Below are positions 10,396-23,040 of a stretch of DNA of 64,000 nucleotides, piece by piece. This DNA comes from Trichopria drosophilae. Its lineage: Eukaryota; Arthropoda; Insecta; Hymenoptera; Diapriidae. The notes below the pieces were generated by a model. The model saw nothing but the letters and a program-made list of their open reading frames with translations, did not search any database and was not told the DNA's origin. The stretch covers positions 27,417,001 to 27,481,000 of the forward strand of contig CM059582.1 of the NCBI GenBank assembly GCA_030407085.1. The letters are read 5' to 3'. Made by a program: the position numbers and the translations under genes. Every line of letters starts with the position of its first letter. Position 1 is the first letter of the stretch.

Positions 10396-13300
10396 GAGAC
10401 TAAATTTTGCATTTCCAATTAAGGAAGCCCAAAAAAACAAAGAGACATGCTTAATCGATCTCCAAACAGTTTTAAATATCTTGAGATTTAAATGCTTATC
10501 CTAAAGAGCTCTTAAAGTGATCTTTTACAAGAGTTACGTGTCAATTTTAAGAGCTTTACAAGACCTCTTAAATGTGAGGTTCCAGAAAAGAGCCCTGATT
10601 TTATACCCAAATTAAAATGAATAATATCATTTAAAAATACATTTCTGAACATTATATATTATATATTTTTGTGGCTTAATTATTAATAAATAATTGTTTT
10701 TTTATAATTGTTATAATTATACATTATGGCACCATTTGCTAAATATCGTAAATGGACTTTTACTGTCATTATTGATATATCCATCGATCGGTATATGAAA
10801 TAAATATGGCGCCATTTAATTTTGTTATTTGATCGCCACCTAGTGCCTCTAGAAGAAACGCAGATCTTAATCCTATGGTTCTTTTTTCAAAACAGAAAGG
10901 GTCCAAAAGAGACAGATTTGTGACATTCAACACAAGACCTCCTCGTGATTACTATATTAAGAAGTTCTAAGTAAGACTTCTTAAAGGGGTCAATTTTTAG
11001 ATTATCATAATTAGAACTCTTCATGCCGGTCATTTTGGAGATATCTTCGGAATGATCTCTGAAAGACCTCATTACAAATATGCTATCTAGGATTCTTTCA
11101 TTTGTTAAATGCGTAAAAGAGTTAAGTGAAGAAAAGAAAATTACATAAAAGGTGACGTTCTGAAATTTTATACTAAACGAAAATGGTCATCGACATCACC
11201 ATAAAATTTGTTTGTTTTTATATATAAGAATCGATAAAAATACGAAAAACCTCTTCTGAAGTTATGGTGAACGTATGACAGAAAAAATTATTAATTCAGT
11301 TTACAGGAAATCAGAGATTATGTACCATTCTCGATGGGAAAAAGTTTCAATCTAATATTCTATCTCGAACCCCGTTATTCAACTGAATGGTTCATGAAAA
11401 GTTCATGACATAATTCGAAACAATTTTATAAATATAATCTTTCTACAAATAACAAAACTTTTATACATTTTTTATAGATGTACGGTGTTTTTATTAGAAA
11501 ATCGTCGACGAGTGAAGTAAAACATTTTATTTTTATTTAAAAAAAAATTGTTCTAATAGCTTCTTTTAAGTAGTTTCAATTTATGAACAAATAAAGATTT
11601 AATTTCTTCCCCAAATATTTTCACTTGGTTAGAACTATAAAATATTTATCAACGAACGCAATGTATATTCTTCCGTAAATTAAATATAATCCACAAAATT
11701 AAACGCATGTAAGAATTAAATTAAATTTTGTTTAAACGATAACTTTATTTCCAGTTACGTCTAAATAGTTGTTAAATAAACGATTCCATCAGGATTTTAA
11801 TGAATACCTCTTGTCTTTCTTAATTTTTAATTGATACAAGATAAAACAACATTTAACTACCATTCAAACCACAAAAACCAACTATTTTAAGCAGGTGATT
11901 AAGGATTAATTCATTATGATAATTATCAATGTAGATCCACACACTAGCAATTAACCATATTTCATATACTGTAAATTTAACATCACATTTCAGTATATAA
12001 ATGCTAATTAGAAACCATTTAAACAGAGAAAGTGCCATACTAATTTCAACAATGTGTGAAAATTGACACTTTAATAAACACAAATTAATTCATAATTACT
12101 ACCTAAGTATTAATAACTCAATTAATAAAATGTTGAAAACGAAATTAATCAAGAAGTATTCATTAATAAATGAAATTTACAAACGTGCAGTGTAAATTGT
12201 ATCCAACATTAAAATCCCAAAATAAAACACTTTTATGTGACATACGTTAAACAAATTTTCAACACTATTTAACCCATTATATACATTTGCACGTCAATTT
12301 CATTAAGTATTTCGTATGAAAATCGAACATCAACAAATTGAAAGGTATGTATTGAACTATTTCCAAAGTTGCTCTTCTCAATGGCGTTATCAAAATTGAG
12401 CTATTGTAATTAGAAAATTAAATATAACGGTTTAAATTTAAAAAAAACGCCAAAAATTGTTATACGTTTGAATAAAACATTTTCTCTCATCGAAAGAGTA
12501 TTTTCAGTCACAAAATTCATTCACTAAAGGTGATTAGTATTATAAGATGTGTTTTTAAATATTAACAAAATAACATCCTGATAACAAAATGGCGATGGCC
12601 GTGAGTAATTTCTTTTCAAAGGTTAACAAATTTTTTTCATGAAATCTGTAAACTTTAGACAAAATTTAAAGGATAAAAATGTCTTATAATGTATTAAAGA
12701 GCATGCCCAAATTTTTTCAGAATATATTGACATCATTTTTTATTTTTTAAATCAAAGAAACGAAATTATTACAAAAGTTTAAAAAAATGTTAGTATATTC
12801 TTTGCCAAATTTCTAAGATAATCTTGTTCTAAGAAAATTTTATTTTAAATAAAAGTCTGTAGTTTTCGACAAAAGAAATTATGATTCCTGAAATCTAGAA
12901 ATGATTAATAATTTTGTTTCTCAAAAACTATAAAATTTAGAGATAATTTTCTGAGAACAAAAATATTTTACAATTACTCGAAGATTACACTCAATTTTTT
13001 TCAGATTTTTTAAATTACTTTTTTCACAATTTCAATTTTTTTAATTTTGAAAAAAATTGAGAATATTCTTTGGCACATTCTAACTTTTGTTTCACAACAT
13101 TTTTTGTAGAGCTTGCAGTTTGCATGCAAAAAATGTGTTAAGTTAGGAAAAGAAAATTCTCATTGCGGTCGCAAATTTGTGATCATGATGTTAGTTTTTA
13201 ATATTTAAAAAATATATCTTAATACTACAACTATTTTCTTCCCCTTTAGCAAATGAATTTTGTGCTGGAAAAATACTCTTTCTATGAGAAAAAAATGTTT

Positions 13301-14565
13301 TATAAAAAAGTATATATATTTTCTGCCACTTAAATCGTTACACTTAATTTTGTAACTAAGATAACTTAATTTTGAAAATTTCATTGAAATGATCGATCTT
13401 GAAAATAACAAGACACGAGCATTTAAATTTTTTTGAACTTTAATTTTCACATGAAATACTTCATTGTAATTGAAGTAGAAAATGTGTCCTTCCCGGCGAT
13501 GATGGGGTAATAACAATTACAGCGCTGCACATAATTTCATGTTTGTATTATGTTTTAGTTAGTATTGTGTAATTATTCATTTAAATTAATTGCATTAAAA
13601 TTATTATCTAAATTAACTCTTTCTGCATGACGCATGATTAGAAAAATGAATTGAAACATGAAAAAAAATACACTAGCAGAAATAGTATAGGAAATTTTTT
13701 TATTCTTCCCTGAACGAAAAACATATTTATATGTTATATTAAAAATAATATAACATTATTCAGTAAAAAATAAATTGTTAGAACTATTTTCCAGAAGAAT
13801 TTCGCTGAAAACAATTGGAAAGTTTAATAAAATAATAGAAAATATTAAAAGAAATTCCGGTCTATCATTAAATTCCTTGTCAGAATAGAAGAAACAACAA
13901 ATTTGCTGTAGAGTTTCTAGTATCAATAAAAAATTTAACAATTTTTTCATATATCTTTCGTATAATGCAAATTAAAAGGGTGAAGAACCTTGAAATCCCA
14001 ATACATTTTTAGATGCAATTTAATATAATTTTGAAGGAAATTTTTTGGAACCATTATCATTTTTTTGAAAAAAAAAGTGAAGTTTGAAATTTTAAAAATT
14101 TCACTTCGTAATAATTATAATTATTGGACAATATAATAACCCACCAATTATTCTGTTGTTCTAAAAAACTACCACATGTTTATATCAAACATAACTAATC
14201 TTGTTATTAATTTCCTTCCAATTATATTTTGGGATTGAATGAAAACGTACAAAATCTTCATTATTTCTCAAAATTGAGTCACTTACTGCGAAACTGTTTT
14301 ATTATATTGTGCATAAAATTTTGTTTATGGCTAACACGTGCATCTAACTAAGAAGTATTGTTATTAAAATATAATATTTAATAAATCTATATCTTAAAGA
14401 AATCTTATATCATTTGGCTACATACGCCAAAAATGTGAAAATCCAGACAAAATAATTACGTTATATCCATCCATATACGAAAAATAATATTTAAAACATG
14501 TTCTGATAATAAAATATCAATATAAATTAAAAAGAATTGGTCATCATCGGAAAGGCTTGTGATTG
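10396..14565. other. long AT-rich stretch without a supported gene
   Basis: Open frames up to about 100 codons on the minus strand (for example 13205-13516) are low-complexity, Phe/Ile/Lys-rich and lack start context. Slightly less AT-rich patches at 10440-10620 and 10800-11090 contain many CTCTTAAA and AGATCT-like words but no clear inverted pair. At 10834-10841 the minus strand reads AGGTGGCG, close to the CTCF core. Nothing else was recognised. Confidence 0.5.
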
Positions 14566-14775
14566 TTGGTGACGTCAGTATTTGACGCAAATATTGCAGA
14601 TTACTTTTGAAAGAAATCATTTCCTACTAAATTAGAAAAGGGTACTTTTATTAAAATTTATTTCTGTCATTCGTAAAGGTGGGTTTTAACAGTTCTCTGT
14701 TTTGTTTTCTTGACCAATCAGAAACGAACAAAATGAAACTATTTGTCTGAATATTGACGTCACTATCACTATAGT
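14566..14775. repeat. inverted repeat carrying two TGACGTCA palindromes
   Basis: GTGACGTCAGTATTTGACG on the left pairs with GTGACGTCAATATTCAGAC read from the right, about two thirds identical over 31 bases. The 8-bp palindrome TGACGTCA (a CREB/ATF-type site) is perfect at 14570-14577 and again at 14755-14762. ATTGGTCA and TGACCAATCA (CCAAT-like words) also sit in both arms. This is either a small MITE or a regulatory element; nothing decides between them. Confidence 0.45.
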
Positions 14776-16300
14776 TTCTAAACACGACAATATTTACAAA
14801 TTTCAATAATTTATTTTCATAATTACTACATTTTACATTGAACAATTTTTAACGCCGAAAAGTATAAGAAATTAGATATTTTTAATTTCACATATTGTTA
14901 CATAAAATAAAATTTATTTTAATAATACTGTGAATAAACTACAAATCATATTTCTTGAATAAGAAATATCTCACCAGTGTAATTTATAAACAATAACGAT
15001 TACTTTTTCCTGTGTAGGATGCAAATGTCACTATTACGAATATTTATTTACAATTTATTGAAGTTGTAGTTACATTTTATTGACAAACTGATCATTGATC
15101 CAGTTCGATTTTATGATTTCTTTCGGTTCTTGGTAAATTAACAAATGAAAATGAATGAATCGAAGAATATCCCTGAAGTTTACAAAATTTATTCGTATAT
15201 TTTATGTTTAATCATTTTAAAAAAACATTTAAACGTAAAAATATTATCTTCGCTTAATCGCACTTTAATCTTTATTGGCAGGTCGTTTTATTTACTTCAT
15301 AATTTCTCTAAAACATTAGAGATAGAGTTTAAGAAATATCTAAAGCTAACTTGAAATATCACAATTCAATTAAATAAAATTATTATTTTTAAACTTTTTT
15401 TAAAACTTTGTAATAGTTTTAAAAAGCGATAAAAACAAAATTTGTCAGAAATTGAAAATATTTTCATTCGTTTTAATTTTGTTTCATGAATAACAATAAT
15501 TTTTTTCTACAAAAAATATCATTAATAATAAAAACTCAACTTTAATGTCAACTGTCTAAAAACTTTTATGTCATTTTCATGGAAATAAAAAATTCAAATG
15601 TAAAACAAAACTCCAAAAAATGTTGTTTAATTAGTTTAGTAGTAATAGTATTAGATTCTTTTTATATATACACATATAAATTAATTTAATTGAAAAAACT
15701 GAAGGAAGGTACTAAATAATTGTTAACATCGACAAATTAGAATTTATTTTTTGTTTCATTTAATGTCTGATTTTGTTTAAATAAGCAATAACGTGAAATG
15801 CTTACAAACTGAGTAGGTTTACAAAGTGAGACGTTTAACTTCGAAAACTTATTTTTGTTTACATTCCGATTTCCATAAGACGTATTGCTTTTAAAATCTA
15901 TTATCAAGGTCTGAACATATGTTTATTGTGAATTTTGGAAATAAACCTTTTTGAGAATATTAATTTAATCCAAGTAAAAATTCAGTTTTCTTGTTGTCAA
16001 TTACTTACTAATAAGAAATAGTAACATATAATGTCAGGTAGATTTGCTTACGTAAATTCCAATAGTATGTCATTATTATTGTTTAATGTCATGAAGAATA
16101 ACATATGCTTGTCAATGAAAGTTGAACTATTACTAAATTTTGCATATCCTTATAAAATTTGGAATTTCGATTGATAATTTATTGTACAATACAATTTTGT
16201 ATACTAAACGATTAAAATACTTTGCAGTTACTAACTCGCCTGATGCAATTTAATATTACCAAACTTTTTCCTAGAATGCAAAAACAAATTAATTTTCTGC
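14776..16300. other. AT-rich spacer
   Basis: No gene or repeat pair recognised. A 69-codon frame at 15145-15354 (plus) has no domain and ordinary AT-driven composition. Confidence 0.5.
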
Positions 16301-16629
16301 AACGTTTTTAACACAAGGAAACAATCAATAGCAACGAGTTTATTTTTACGAATTCTTTCGAAACACCGAAACTGTCTCGTAAGAAACAGGCGCGAAAGCC
16401 GGCCCATTCATTAGACCGTAATCGACGTCTCTTAATCTAATATATATTTAGAAGTTCCTCTGTTCTTTCCGTTAATGAACATTTAATTAGTCCCACAACA
16501 GAAGTAACGAAGTTTCCTCACACAACATCGAAAACATTCACAGCTCGTTTAAACGTCAAAAATGGAATTCCCTCCAAAATTTTGAAAACGTAAATTTTGA
16601 GTTCCTTTCGCTGTACAACTTAATATTAC

Positions 16630-16951
16630 CTTTTCGAGCCATTGACGTTTCTCCTGTAGTAAATCTTAACGAAAATCCATCCGTAATTAAACTCTCATCG
16701 AGTTTGATCCTTTTTAATCCTCGTTATCCATTCACAATCTTCTCACTCTCTTTTCACTCGTTGCACCTCCCGCACTTCCGGCGAACGACTTCAGTTTTTT
16801 ACATGTTTCCTTAGGAACTTATCTGTATTTTGCGTTCTCCTTAGTGAACAATCACGGAGGTCGAACGCACACTCACTTTCACTAGACACTTTTTTTACAC
16901 TGTTTTTTTTATTCCCTCACTTGAGCACTCGCACTGAATTTTTATCACTGA
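16630..16951 (-). promoter_or_regulatory. putative 5'UTR exon and start of a host gene
   Basis: Read on the minus strand, this block has two initiator-like TCAGTG words (16946-16951 and 16932-16937). A leader rich in GTGAAAGTGAGTG-type words follows, typical in look of insect 5'UTRs. Several tiny upstream frames occur (for example an ATG directly followed by TAA). It ends at ATGGCTCGAAAAG with a good donor GTAATA at 16629-16624. That gives only four full codons (Met-Ala-Arg-Lys) plus one base before the intron. The block is clearly GC-richer than 10 kb on either side. If real, the rest of the gene lies at lower coordinates, across an intron of many kilobases. The gene is not identified. Confidence 0.4.
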
Positions 16952-17240
16952 AAAACGAAAAAAAATTTTGAGAGCGACACTCTGTGGGCGCGATGCAAAA
17001 ATTCTGGAGGAACACTAACTAAGCAAGAAATTGAGAAGACAGGTATACGAGAAGCACTCGTATATACGAACGGAAGGGGCACCTACTCGAACGAGAGAGA
17101 GGGGGAGAGAATGGAAGACAGATATAAAGCGAGAAAAACGTCGTTCGAGCTAAAACCTCGACAGAGCGGTTCGGTCGTTACCGGCAAAACTCGTTATCAC
17201 AAATTCGACACGACTTTATTGGAACCAGACGAACTTTCGT
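16952..17240 (-). promoter_or_regulatory. putative promoter upstream region with GAGA motif
   Basis: This CpG-richer block lies immediately upstream of the initiator-like words on the minus strand. It contains a GAGA run at 17092-17110 (ACGAGAGAGAGGGGGAGAGA), the type of sequence bound by GAGA factor in insects. A 78-codon plus-strand frame at 17111-17347 overlaps it. Its end is hydrophobic, but it has no supporting start context or domain, so I treat it as chance. Confidence 0.4.
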
Positions 17241-17347
17241 ATCTTAGTAATATTCTAATTGTCTTGGGAGTATTGTTATTATTATGGACTAAGTCCAATC
17301 TACGACTGACGCCTAAGACGTTATTATTTGGATTAATTCATAATTGA

Positions 17348-17753
17348 TATCATCGACGTAAATGCCGAGTTATTGCTTTCAGATCACTCAATGCTAATCT
17401 TGTTATTATAGTTATTCCATTTTTACTTTTCCTCTTAGAGATTGATTTTTCAAACTTTATTTAAACTCAACTTCAGTTAATTAATTTGGTCTGTTAAAAA
17501 ACCAGGAAGAAGAATTGAATTTGAAATTGTGTGCATCCAAATAATTTTATAAAAGTATGGTGAGATGTATATCTAATTTTGTTTAAAATAGAGATGGAAT
17601 GACGCATGTCTACGTATAGGATTATAAGAAAATTATCATTGGTTTTATCTATCTATAAATATTATCATTTAATCACAAACGCAACGAAAATAGAAAAGTG
17701 TTTTTTATACTTCTAAATTATTTATAATTATATATCAACAGTAATTAACTATA
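17348..17753. other. AT-rich spacer
   Basis: No feature recognised between the putative promoter and the next MITE. Confidence 0.5.
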
Positions 17754-17972
17754 CACCGAAAAAAAATTAGTCATATTGATCAAATATATGGTTGCCTGTT
17801 AGCAGCCAAATATTAAGTAATGTCAGTTACATTTCAGTTGCATTAACTAAATGCTGTTGAATTGGTATCATGATGTAGTTGGAGGCACTAATTTGTAGTT
17901 GCATTGACTGTATATTTAGGTGCTAATCGGCAACCACAGATTTAGTCAAAATTACTAATTTTTTTTTAAGTG
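17754..17972. mobile_element. family A MITE, full copy 2
   Basis: The 219-bp element starts CACCGAAAAAAAATTAGTC and ends ACTAATTTTTTTTTAAGTG, with TA on both sides (17752-17753 and 17973-17974). ATATGGTTGCC on the left pairs with GGCAACCACAG on the right. The core GGTATCATGATGTAGTTGGA corresponds to the reverse of the core in 7205-7429. Confidence 0.85.
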
Positions 17973-19150
17973 TACGTTTAAATATTTTCTACTGCATATT
18001 ATGTTTGTCATATGATTTTTCATCGTAGATTAGTCAAATTTATTAAGATTGATTCATAATAAATAACGTCACTAGTTCATCCACTAATACAATGCGATAA
18101 AAAATTGTCGGGACTTAATTTAATCAACAAAACCGATACACACATTTAAGCACATTTTTTAAGCGTCAATCTTATTGTCTTCAGTATCTATTAAAAAAAA
18201 CAGAAAACATGAAACTAATTTTTAAGCTTTCTGTACCCAAATTCTGCATACAAACATTTTTCTGGTACTAAGAAATTACTTGACAGATTTATAACATTTA
18301 AAATGAATGACATTTTTGAGGTTATGCAACCAAAATTTATCAGGTTGCACATTAAATCAGTCAAGTATTAAGGCGATATATATAACTTAATAATTAATTT
18401 TCTTCTAAATCGCATCGAATTTTTCATGGATTACGATCTTCCATCCTTTTTAATTCAGGACAAGTATAGTATATATTCTCTCTATTTTGATCAAAGACAA
18501 ACTCTTCTTTCTTCTATTCTGCTATAAAAATAAAAAATATATATATTATACATAAAATGCCTCTTTTTTTCTGTTATTTTTTACAGAAGATAACATCTTT
18601 CTTCTATCTTTTTTTGATATGATTAAACATTTATTTTTTTTTAAATTTTATTAAAATTTTATATTAAAATCTTTGTTGTATTAACATTTTTTTGAATTTC
18701 ATCCGAAAGTGGAAACAAATCAAATGGAAGCTTAAAATTCCTGAAAATTTTGTACATGATCTCATTTATTGGGATAGTTATCATTGTCGTTTCGCCTACA
18801 TGAATAATTATCCCATTTAAGTTAGTAGATTTTACTATTTTCTTCTTTCAGCGTTACCGAATTTAAGCGTCTCTTACGATAACTCGCCACTCGGTAAAGA
18901 AAATTATGATGAAATTTCACTATTAAGATTAGGTTAGGTTATTTAATTTAGACATTTCTTGATGTCTTGCTTTATTGTCATTATCCTGAAATCAGTAAGT
19001 AAAAATTTATTAAAAGGCATGTTTGTTGTGTGATTTTTGAACAACTTAATTCCATCTCCTTGAGAAACCCGTAAAAAAGTACCACAGGAACAACCCGAAG
19101 TTAAAAATTATATGTGCTTTAATTCATTAGACAGATAATATCTTACATTT
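17973..19150. other. AT-rich spacer
   Basis: No gene recognised. TTAGGTTAGG at 18930 is only two telomere-like units and is not evidence of a telomere. Confidence 0.5.
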
Positions 19151-19162
19151 CAAGATGCCTCT

Positions 19163-19240
19163 AAAAAAGGGCGCTTCTTAGTGTCTTAGTTTTTTAAGAC
19201 CCCATAAGACACCCGATTTTGAAATGACAGGGAAGTGTTT
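19163..19240. repeat. dispersed hairpin GTGTCTTA...TAAGACAC, copy 1
   Basis: AGTGTCTTAG and CATAAGACAC form a short hairpin, followed by CCGATTTT and ACAGGG. The same arrangement occurs at 45880-45935 (GTGTCTT, GACACCCATAAGACACTCG, ATTTT, ACAGGG). Two copies 26 kb apart indicate a small dispersed element. Confidence 0.55.
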
Positions 19241-19435
19241 TTGGCATTTGTCTAACTAAAATCAAATGAGTTATTTCCTACTGAACCAGATAGTGTCAAT
19301 TTTATGATATTTTGAACTTATACACATATTTTCTTATGTTCATGTTATTTAAAATTATTTAATAGAATTTTCTCGTATTTTTTTGTAATGTCGAGAAGAA
19401 TCGCCGGCGTTTTTAAAGACATAATTCCACGCGTG

Positions 19436-19605
19436 CACGGAAAAAAGGTAGTTGTACTACTGGAATAGTAAAATACCAGACATCTTTCGTAGTTGTTCTT
19501 ACTATTTAGATAGTAATGCCAGCCATTTAAGTGGTAACGCCAACGAAAGATGTCTGGTCCGTATTTTACTACTGAAGTAGTAAGTCTAACTACCTATTTT
19601 TTCCG
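19436..19605. mobile_element. 170-bp palindromic MITE (family E)
   Basis: The left arm is CACGGAAAAAAGGTAGTTG followed by TAGTAAAATACCAGACATC. The right arm, reversed, is TACGGAAAAAATAGGTAGTT followed by TAGTAAAATACGGACCAGAC. Both meet at ATCTTTCGT and ACGAAAGAT, so nearly the whole element is one hairpin. Termini resemble those of families A to D. Confidence 0.85.
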
Positions 19606-20568
19606 TATGCCCTTGAAATATGCAGTTTCTCGGATGTATTTCGTTTCTTTCATGATTATATTATGTAATGCCCAGAAATAATGAAATATTTGTCTAGTTG
19701 ATTAATTTAATCATCTTGTTAAAGAAACGACATCATCCATTGATGAAATGTCATTTTTTAATGAAATTTGTCACGTTACATTCACTATTTCTTTTTCTAA
19801 TTCACTTATCATACGCATTGTATTAAATTATTTTTTAATTTCTCATAGTTTCAATTACTTACAATATATACATGCACACATTTAAAGTTTTTCTAATAAA
19901 CTCTGTATTGAAGAGTCATTGACAAAAAGCCAATACAACCCTAATAGTTTAGTATTATATAATTTAAATTAGGGTTTACCATGTGAGATATACGTAGTGC
20001 ATTAACCTGTGGAATTAAACGTGTGGATAACGTGTAATAAAGTTATCACTCGATAAACTGAAAAACATAAATATATACGAATAATGAATACCTTGAAAAT
20101 TGAAAATATAGACTATAGGTTATATTGCACCCACCATATTTGTTTTTAACATATATTGAATTTCAAAATTTTAAGTTAGGTTTTGTAATCAGCAACCAGA
20201 AAAATATTTATTATATGTTTATATAATCTTATGAGGTGATAAAAAATTATTTTTCCTTACAAAAAATTTAGTAATAACATAAATTCTTTAAATGAATGTT
20301 TGAGCCTTACACAAAATCGAAGAGGCAAAAATAAATAAACTGATTTTTAAGACGGGGAAAACCCACCGACATTCTGTGATTTCCGCGTGACGACAATGAC
20401 GCAGATGGTCAAAGTACGGTTTCAAACAAAATTGTATATACTATGGAAAGGTTTCATTGAGTAATATAAAAATAATTATAAACATAACAATTAAAAATGG
20501 TAAATATTTGGGATGTAAATACGTATATTTTCGATAATACATTTAACCAATTTTATGCTGTTGCCATG
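19606..20568. other. AT-rich spacer
   Basis: No gene recognised. A modestly GC-richer piece at 20345-20425 shows no splice pair or open frame. Confidence 0.5.
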
Positions 20569-20660
20569 ACGTTATTTTTTTTTTTTTACATTTTTACCCT
20601 CAACTTTCCACCTCGATCGAGGTGTCCCAAAAGCTCTCAGGGAGCTTGTTCGGGTACGTG
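20569..20660 (-). mobile_element. 5'-truncated retroposon 3' end with poly-A
   Basis: On the minus strand a GC-richer segment (CCCGAACAAGCTCCCTGAGA, then GGGACACCTCGATCGAGG) runs into a run of about 14 A residues. The sharp composition jump and the A tail are what a truncated LINE or SINE copy looks like. A perfect 16-bp palindrome CACCTCGATCGAGGTG lies at 20609-20624. The family is not identified. Confidence 0.55.
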
Positions 20661-21360
20661 AGCATTTATACAAACAAATTACATATTTCAACTGTATATA
20701 ATTCTTTATTGTGGCATTTTGCCCAGCAACATAACAAAATTTAAAAATTTCCTGATAATTTTAAGGAAAAATTGTCGCGAAAATTATGTTATTTTAATTT
20801 ATTATGCTAACTAAGGATGATATTAGAAAATTATAATAGTAGATTAATTATTTTAAACAAATGTTTTCACCTAGGAATATACGCTGCTTCTTAACATTAT
20901 AAAATTACGACAACTTATGAATAAGGATCATAAATAATAAATATTTGCGTAATAATGCAAGTTTGCAAATTTAGCAATATACAACAATATCCGTTAAAAC
21001 CATTGTATTTAACAGTAATATACTGGTAATAAATATAAATCTATTTTTGATGTTAAACCCAGGAACAGAAAAAAATATATTTTTCACTGAAAAACAGTCC
21101 GATAATTATGTTTATGTGTTAAACATGTGAGCACGTTATATAGCCTACTTTCAGGAGCCTTTAACTACCGAAGAGGTTTTATCAGCAAGGCCACACTTGT
21201 TTGCAATGTTTTGTACTGGAAATGAAATTAGCGAAACATTTTTTCATGCTTTGTAAAATTATGCACGACACAATGAATTTACAAGAAAACTATAACTAAA
21301 TATTTGATCATTTATAAATGAAATGGCGATAGAAAATTATAAAATTTCAAGGTTGTCTCT
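20661..21360. other. AT-rich spacer
   Basis: No feature recognised. Confidence 0.5.
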
Positions 21361-22413
21361 AAATTCCTTGCAATGAAATTGCACTCTCAAGGAGTAAGAA
21401 TTCACTCTAAGTAAAATAAAAGGTGAGTCACTTAGAGTGAAATTTTAATAAAATATTGAAATCGTAAATGCACCTGTAATAATCTAATAATACACAGAAA
21501 AAAGACTTAAAATTGTTACCTCTCTCTAAAAGACTTAATTTCAGTGTAAAATTGAGCTAATTTTCTTAAATTAAGTCAATATTTGCGCTTAAGAACTTGT
21601 TTTTAGTTTTGGAAACTTATCTTTAGTCAATATTCTGGGTCGAAATAAGAATTCTTCCAATTAGGTATGACAAATTCGAAAAATTTTTCTTTAAGCATAA
21701 ATCTCGACCAAAATTAAACTTTGCAGTCTGAAAGTAAGACTTTAAGCGCAAATATTGACTTAATTTAAAAAAATTAGTTCAATTTTAGACTGAAATTAAG
21801 CTTTTCACAGTGCTTAATTTGGGATGTAACAATTTTAAGCCTTTTTTTCTGTGTAGAATTATAAGTTTATGAACAAACATAAAACGTTATTATTTTTAAT
21901 AAAAAATAATCATTTGCTACAGTTTCATGAAATAAGTTGTATCAATCAATTTTTCGGTATATTTGAAAGTAGTAGAAAGGAATAAAACTAACTTGAAACT
22001 TTTTTTGGACACGTAATTTATTTCTTTAATTTCTATTATTATATTAATGTTTTTATTTTACTTGTGTGTACTAAATAATTAAAGATAATATGAAGAATAT
22101 TTTATAAAAAATTCATTTTTTTAAAGTCAAACTATGTTCAAAATTTTAATTTCAAGTATTAAGACATGAAGTTAAGGTACTTGCACTTTTTATAAGTCTA
22201 CATATAAGTGCCATTGTCAGTTATAGGTTGCGCAGTGACAAAATCTCACTTTCTTTGGACTGAATTTTGACTCCATACAGAATGAGTTTCTTCACTCTTT
22301 CATTTGGCGTGACTGATCTCATTCTTTACGAGTGGTCCTTCACTCTTTTTAGAGTGAGCACATTGCTCGTTATTGATTCGGATTGTAAAATTTTTTTTCA
22401 CTCCAAGAAATTT
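21361..22413. mobile_element. ~1-kb element with subterminal ACTCT repeats
   Basis: The ends form an imperfect inverted pair: AAATTCCTTGCAATGAAA on the left and TTTCACTCCAAGAAATTT on the right. The word ACTCT or AGAGT(GA) recurs near both ends (for example 21372-21440 and 22225-22375), as transposase-binding subterminal repeats do. A family B MITE sits inside. There is no transposase frame. Confidence 0.5.
21493..21853. mobile_element. family B MITE, copy 3 (best preserved)
   Basis: The 361-bp element starts CACAGAAAAAAGACTTAAAA and ends TTTTAAGCCTTTTTTTCTGTG, flanked by TA at 21491-21492 and 21854-21855. Long arms share TTAAGTCAATATTTGCGCTT in inverted orientation, and AATTTTTC-type words lie at the centre. 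It is nested in the ACTCT-repeat element. Confidence 0.9.
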
Positions 22414-22891
22414 ACACAGTTATAATTATTAAAAAGTTTTATTTAAACTATATTCGTAATAAGCATTTCTTCTTATGTTATTTCATTTTATTTGTAATTT
22501 CGAAACTTTGACAACCACATATCGATTCCCCCATTTTTTCTATAATCTTAAAATTATAATGTCAAATAATTTGTATCTTACATAGAGATAGTCTAGTGAT
22601 TAAACTAAATTCCATTTACCAAACATTTACAGAGGACCAATAACATGACTCTTTCTTACGAATATACTTGAAGGAAAAATGTTCGAAACTTCTGTGCCAT
22701 TGAGACGATACTTATCTTTTAAAACGAAAATGAATGATGTAGTTTACAGGATTAAAAAAGCTCCTGAAATAAATAAAATTTTCCAGATTAATAGATTAGC
22801 TGCTTTCAATGAGTGATTTATGAATAAAATTTTTGTTTACTTTAAGAACGTTCTCTGGCCTTTCAATTTTTTTAATTAGGTATATTTGTGA
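22414..22891. other. AT-rich spacer
   Basis: No feature recognised. Confidence 0.5.
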
Positions 22892-23040
22892 AATAATAAT
22901 AATGATAATAATAATAACGTCTTTATTGGCGAACGAGAGGTACAAAAAAAGGCCTCCTACAAGCCAAAGGATGAGCCACAGCTAACACTATTTTGCAGAC
23001 TGACGAATTTGGATATCTCTGAAGATTCCGAGCTAAATTC
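22892..23040 (-). mobile_element. LINE 3' end with (TTA)n tail
   Basis: On the minus strand, GC-richer sequence (GGCTTGTAGGAGGCCTTTTT, CTCTCGTTCGCCAATAAAG) ends in ACG followed by repeated TTA/ATT units (22892-22917). The layout AATAAA-like signal plus triplet tail is the same as at the 3' end of the CR1-group LINE at 40.02 kb. It is a 5'-truncated copy of another LINE; coding content is not evident. Confidence 0.6.

Noticed and set aside
17111..17347. 78-codon plus-strand frame with a hydrophobic segment
   Set aside because: It overlaps the GAGA-rich putative promoter, has no start context and no domain.
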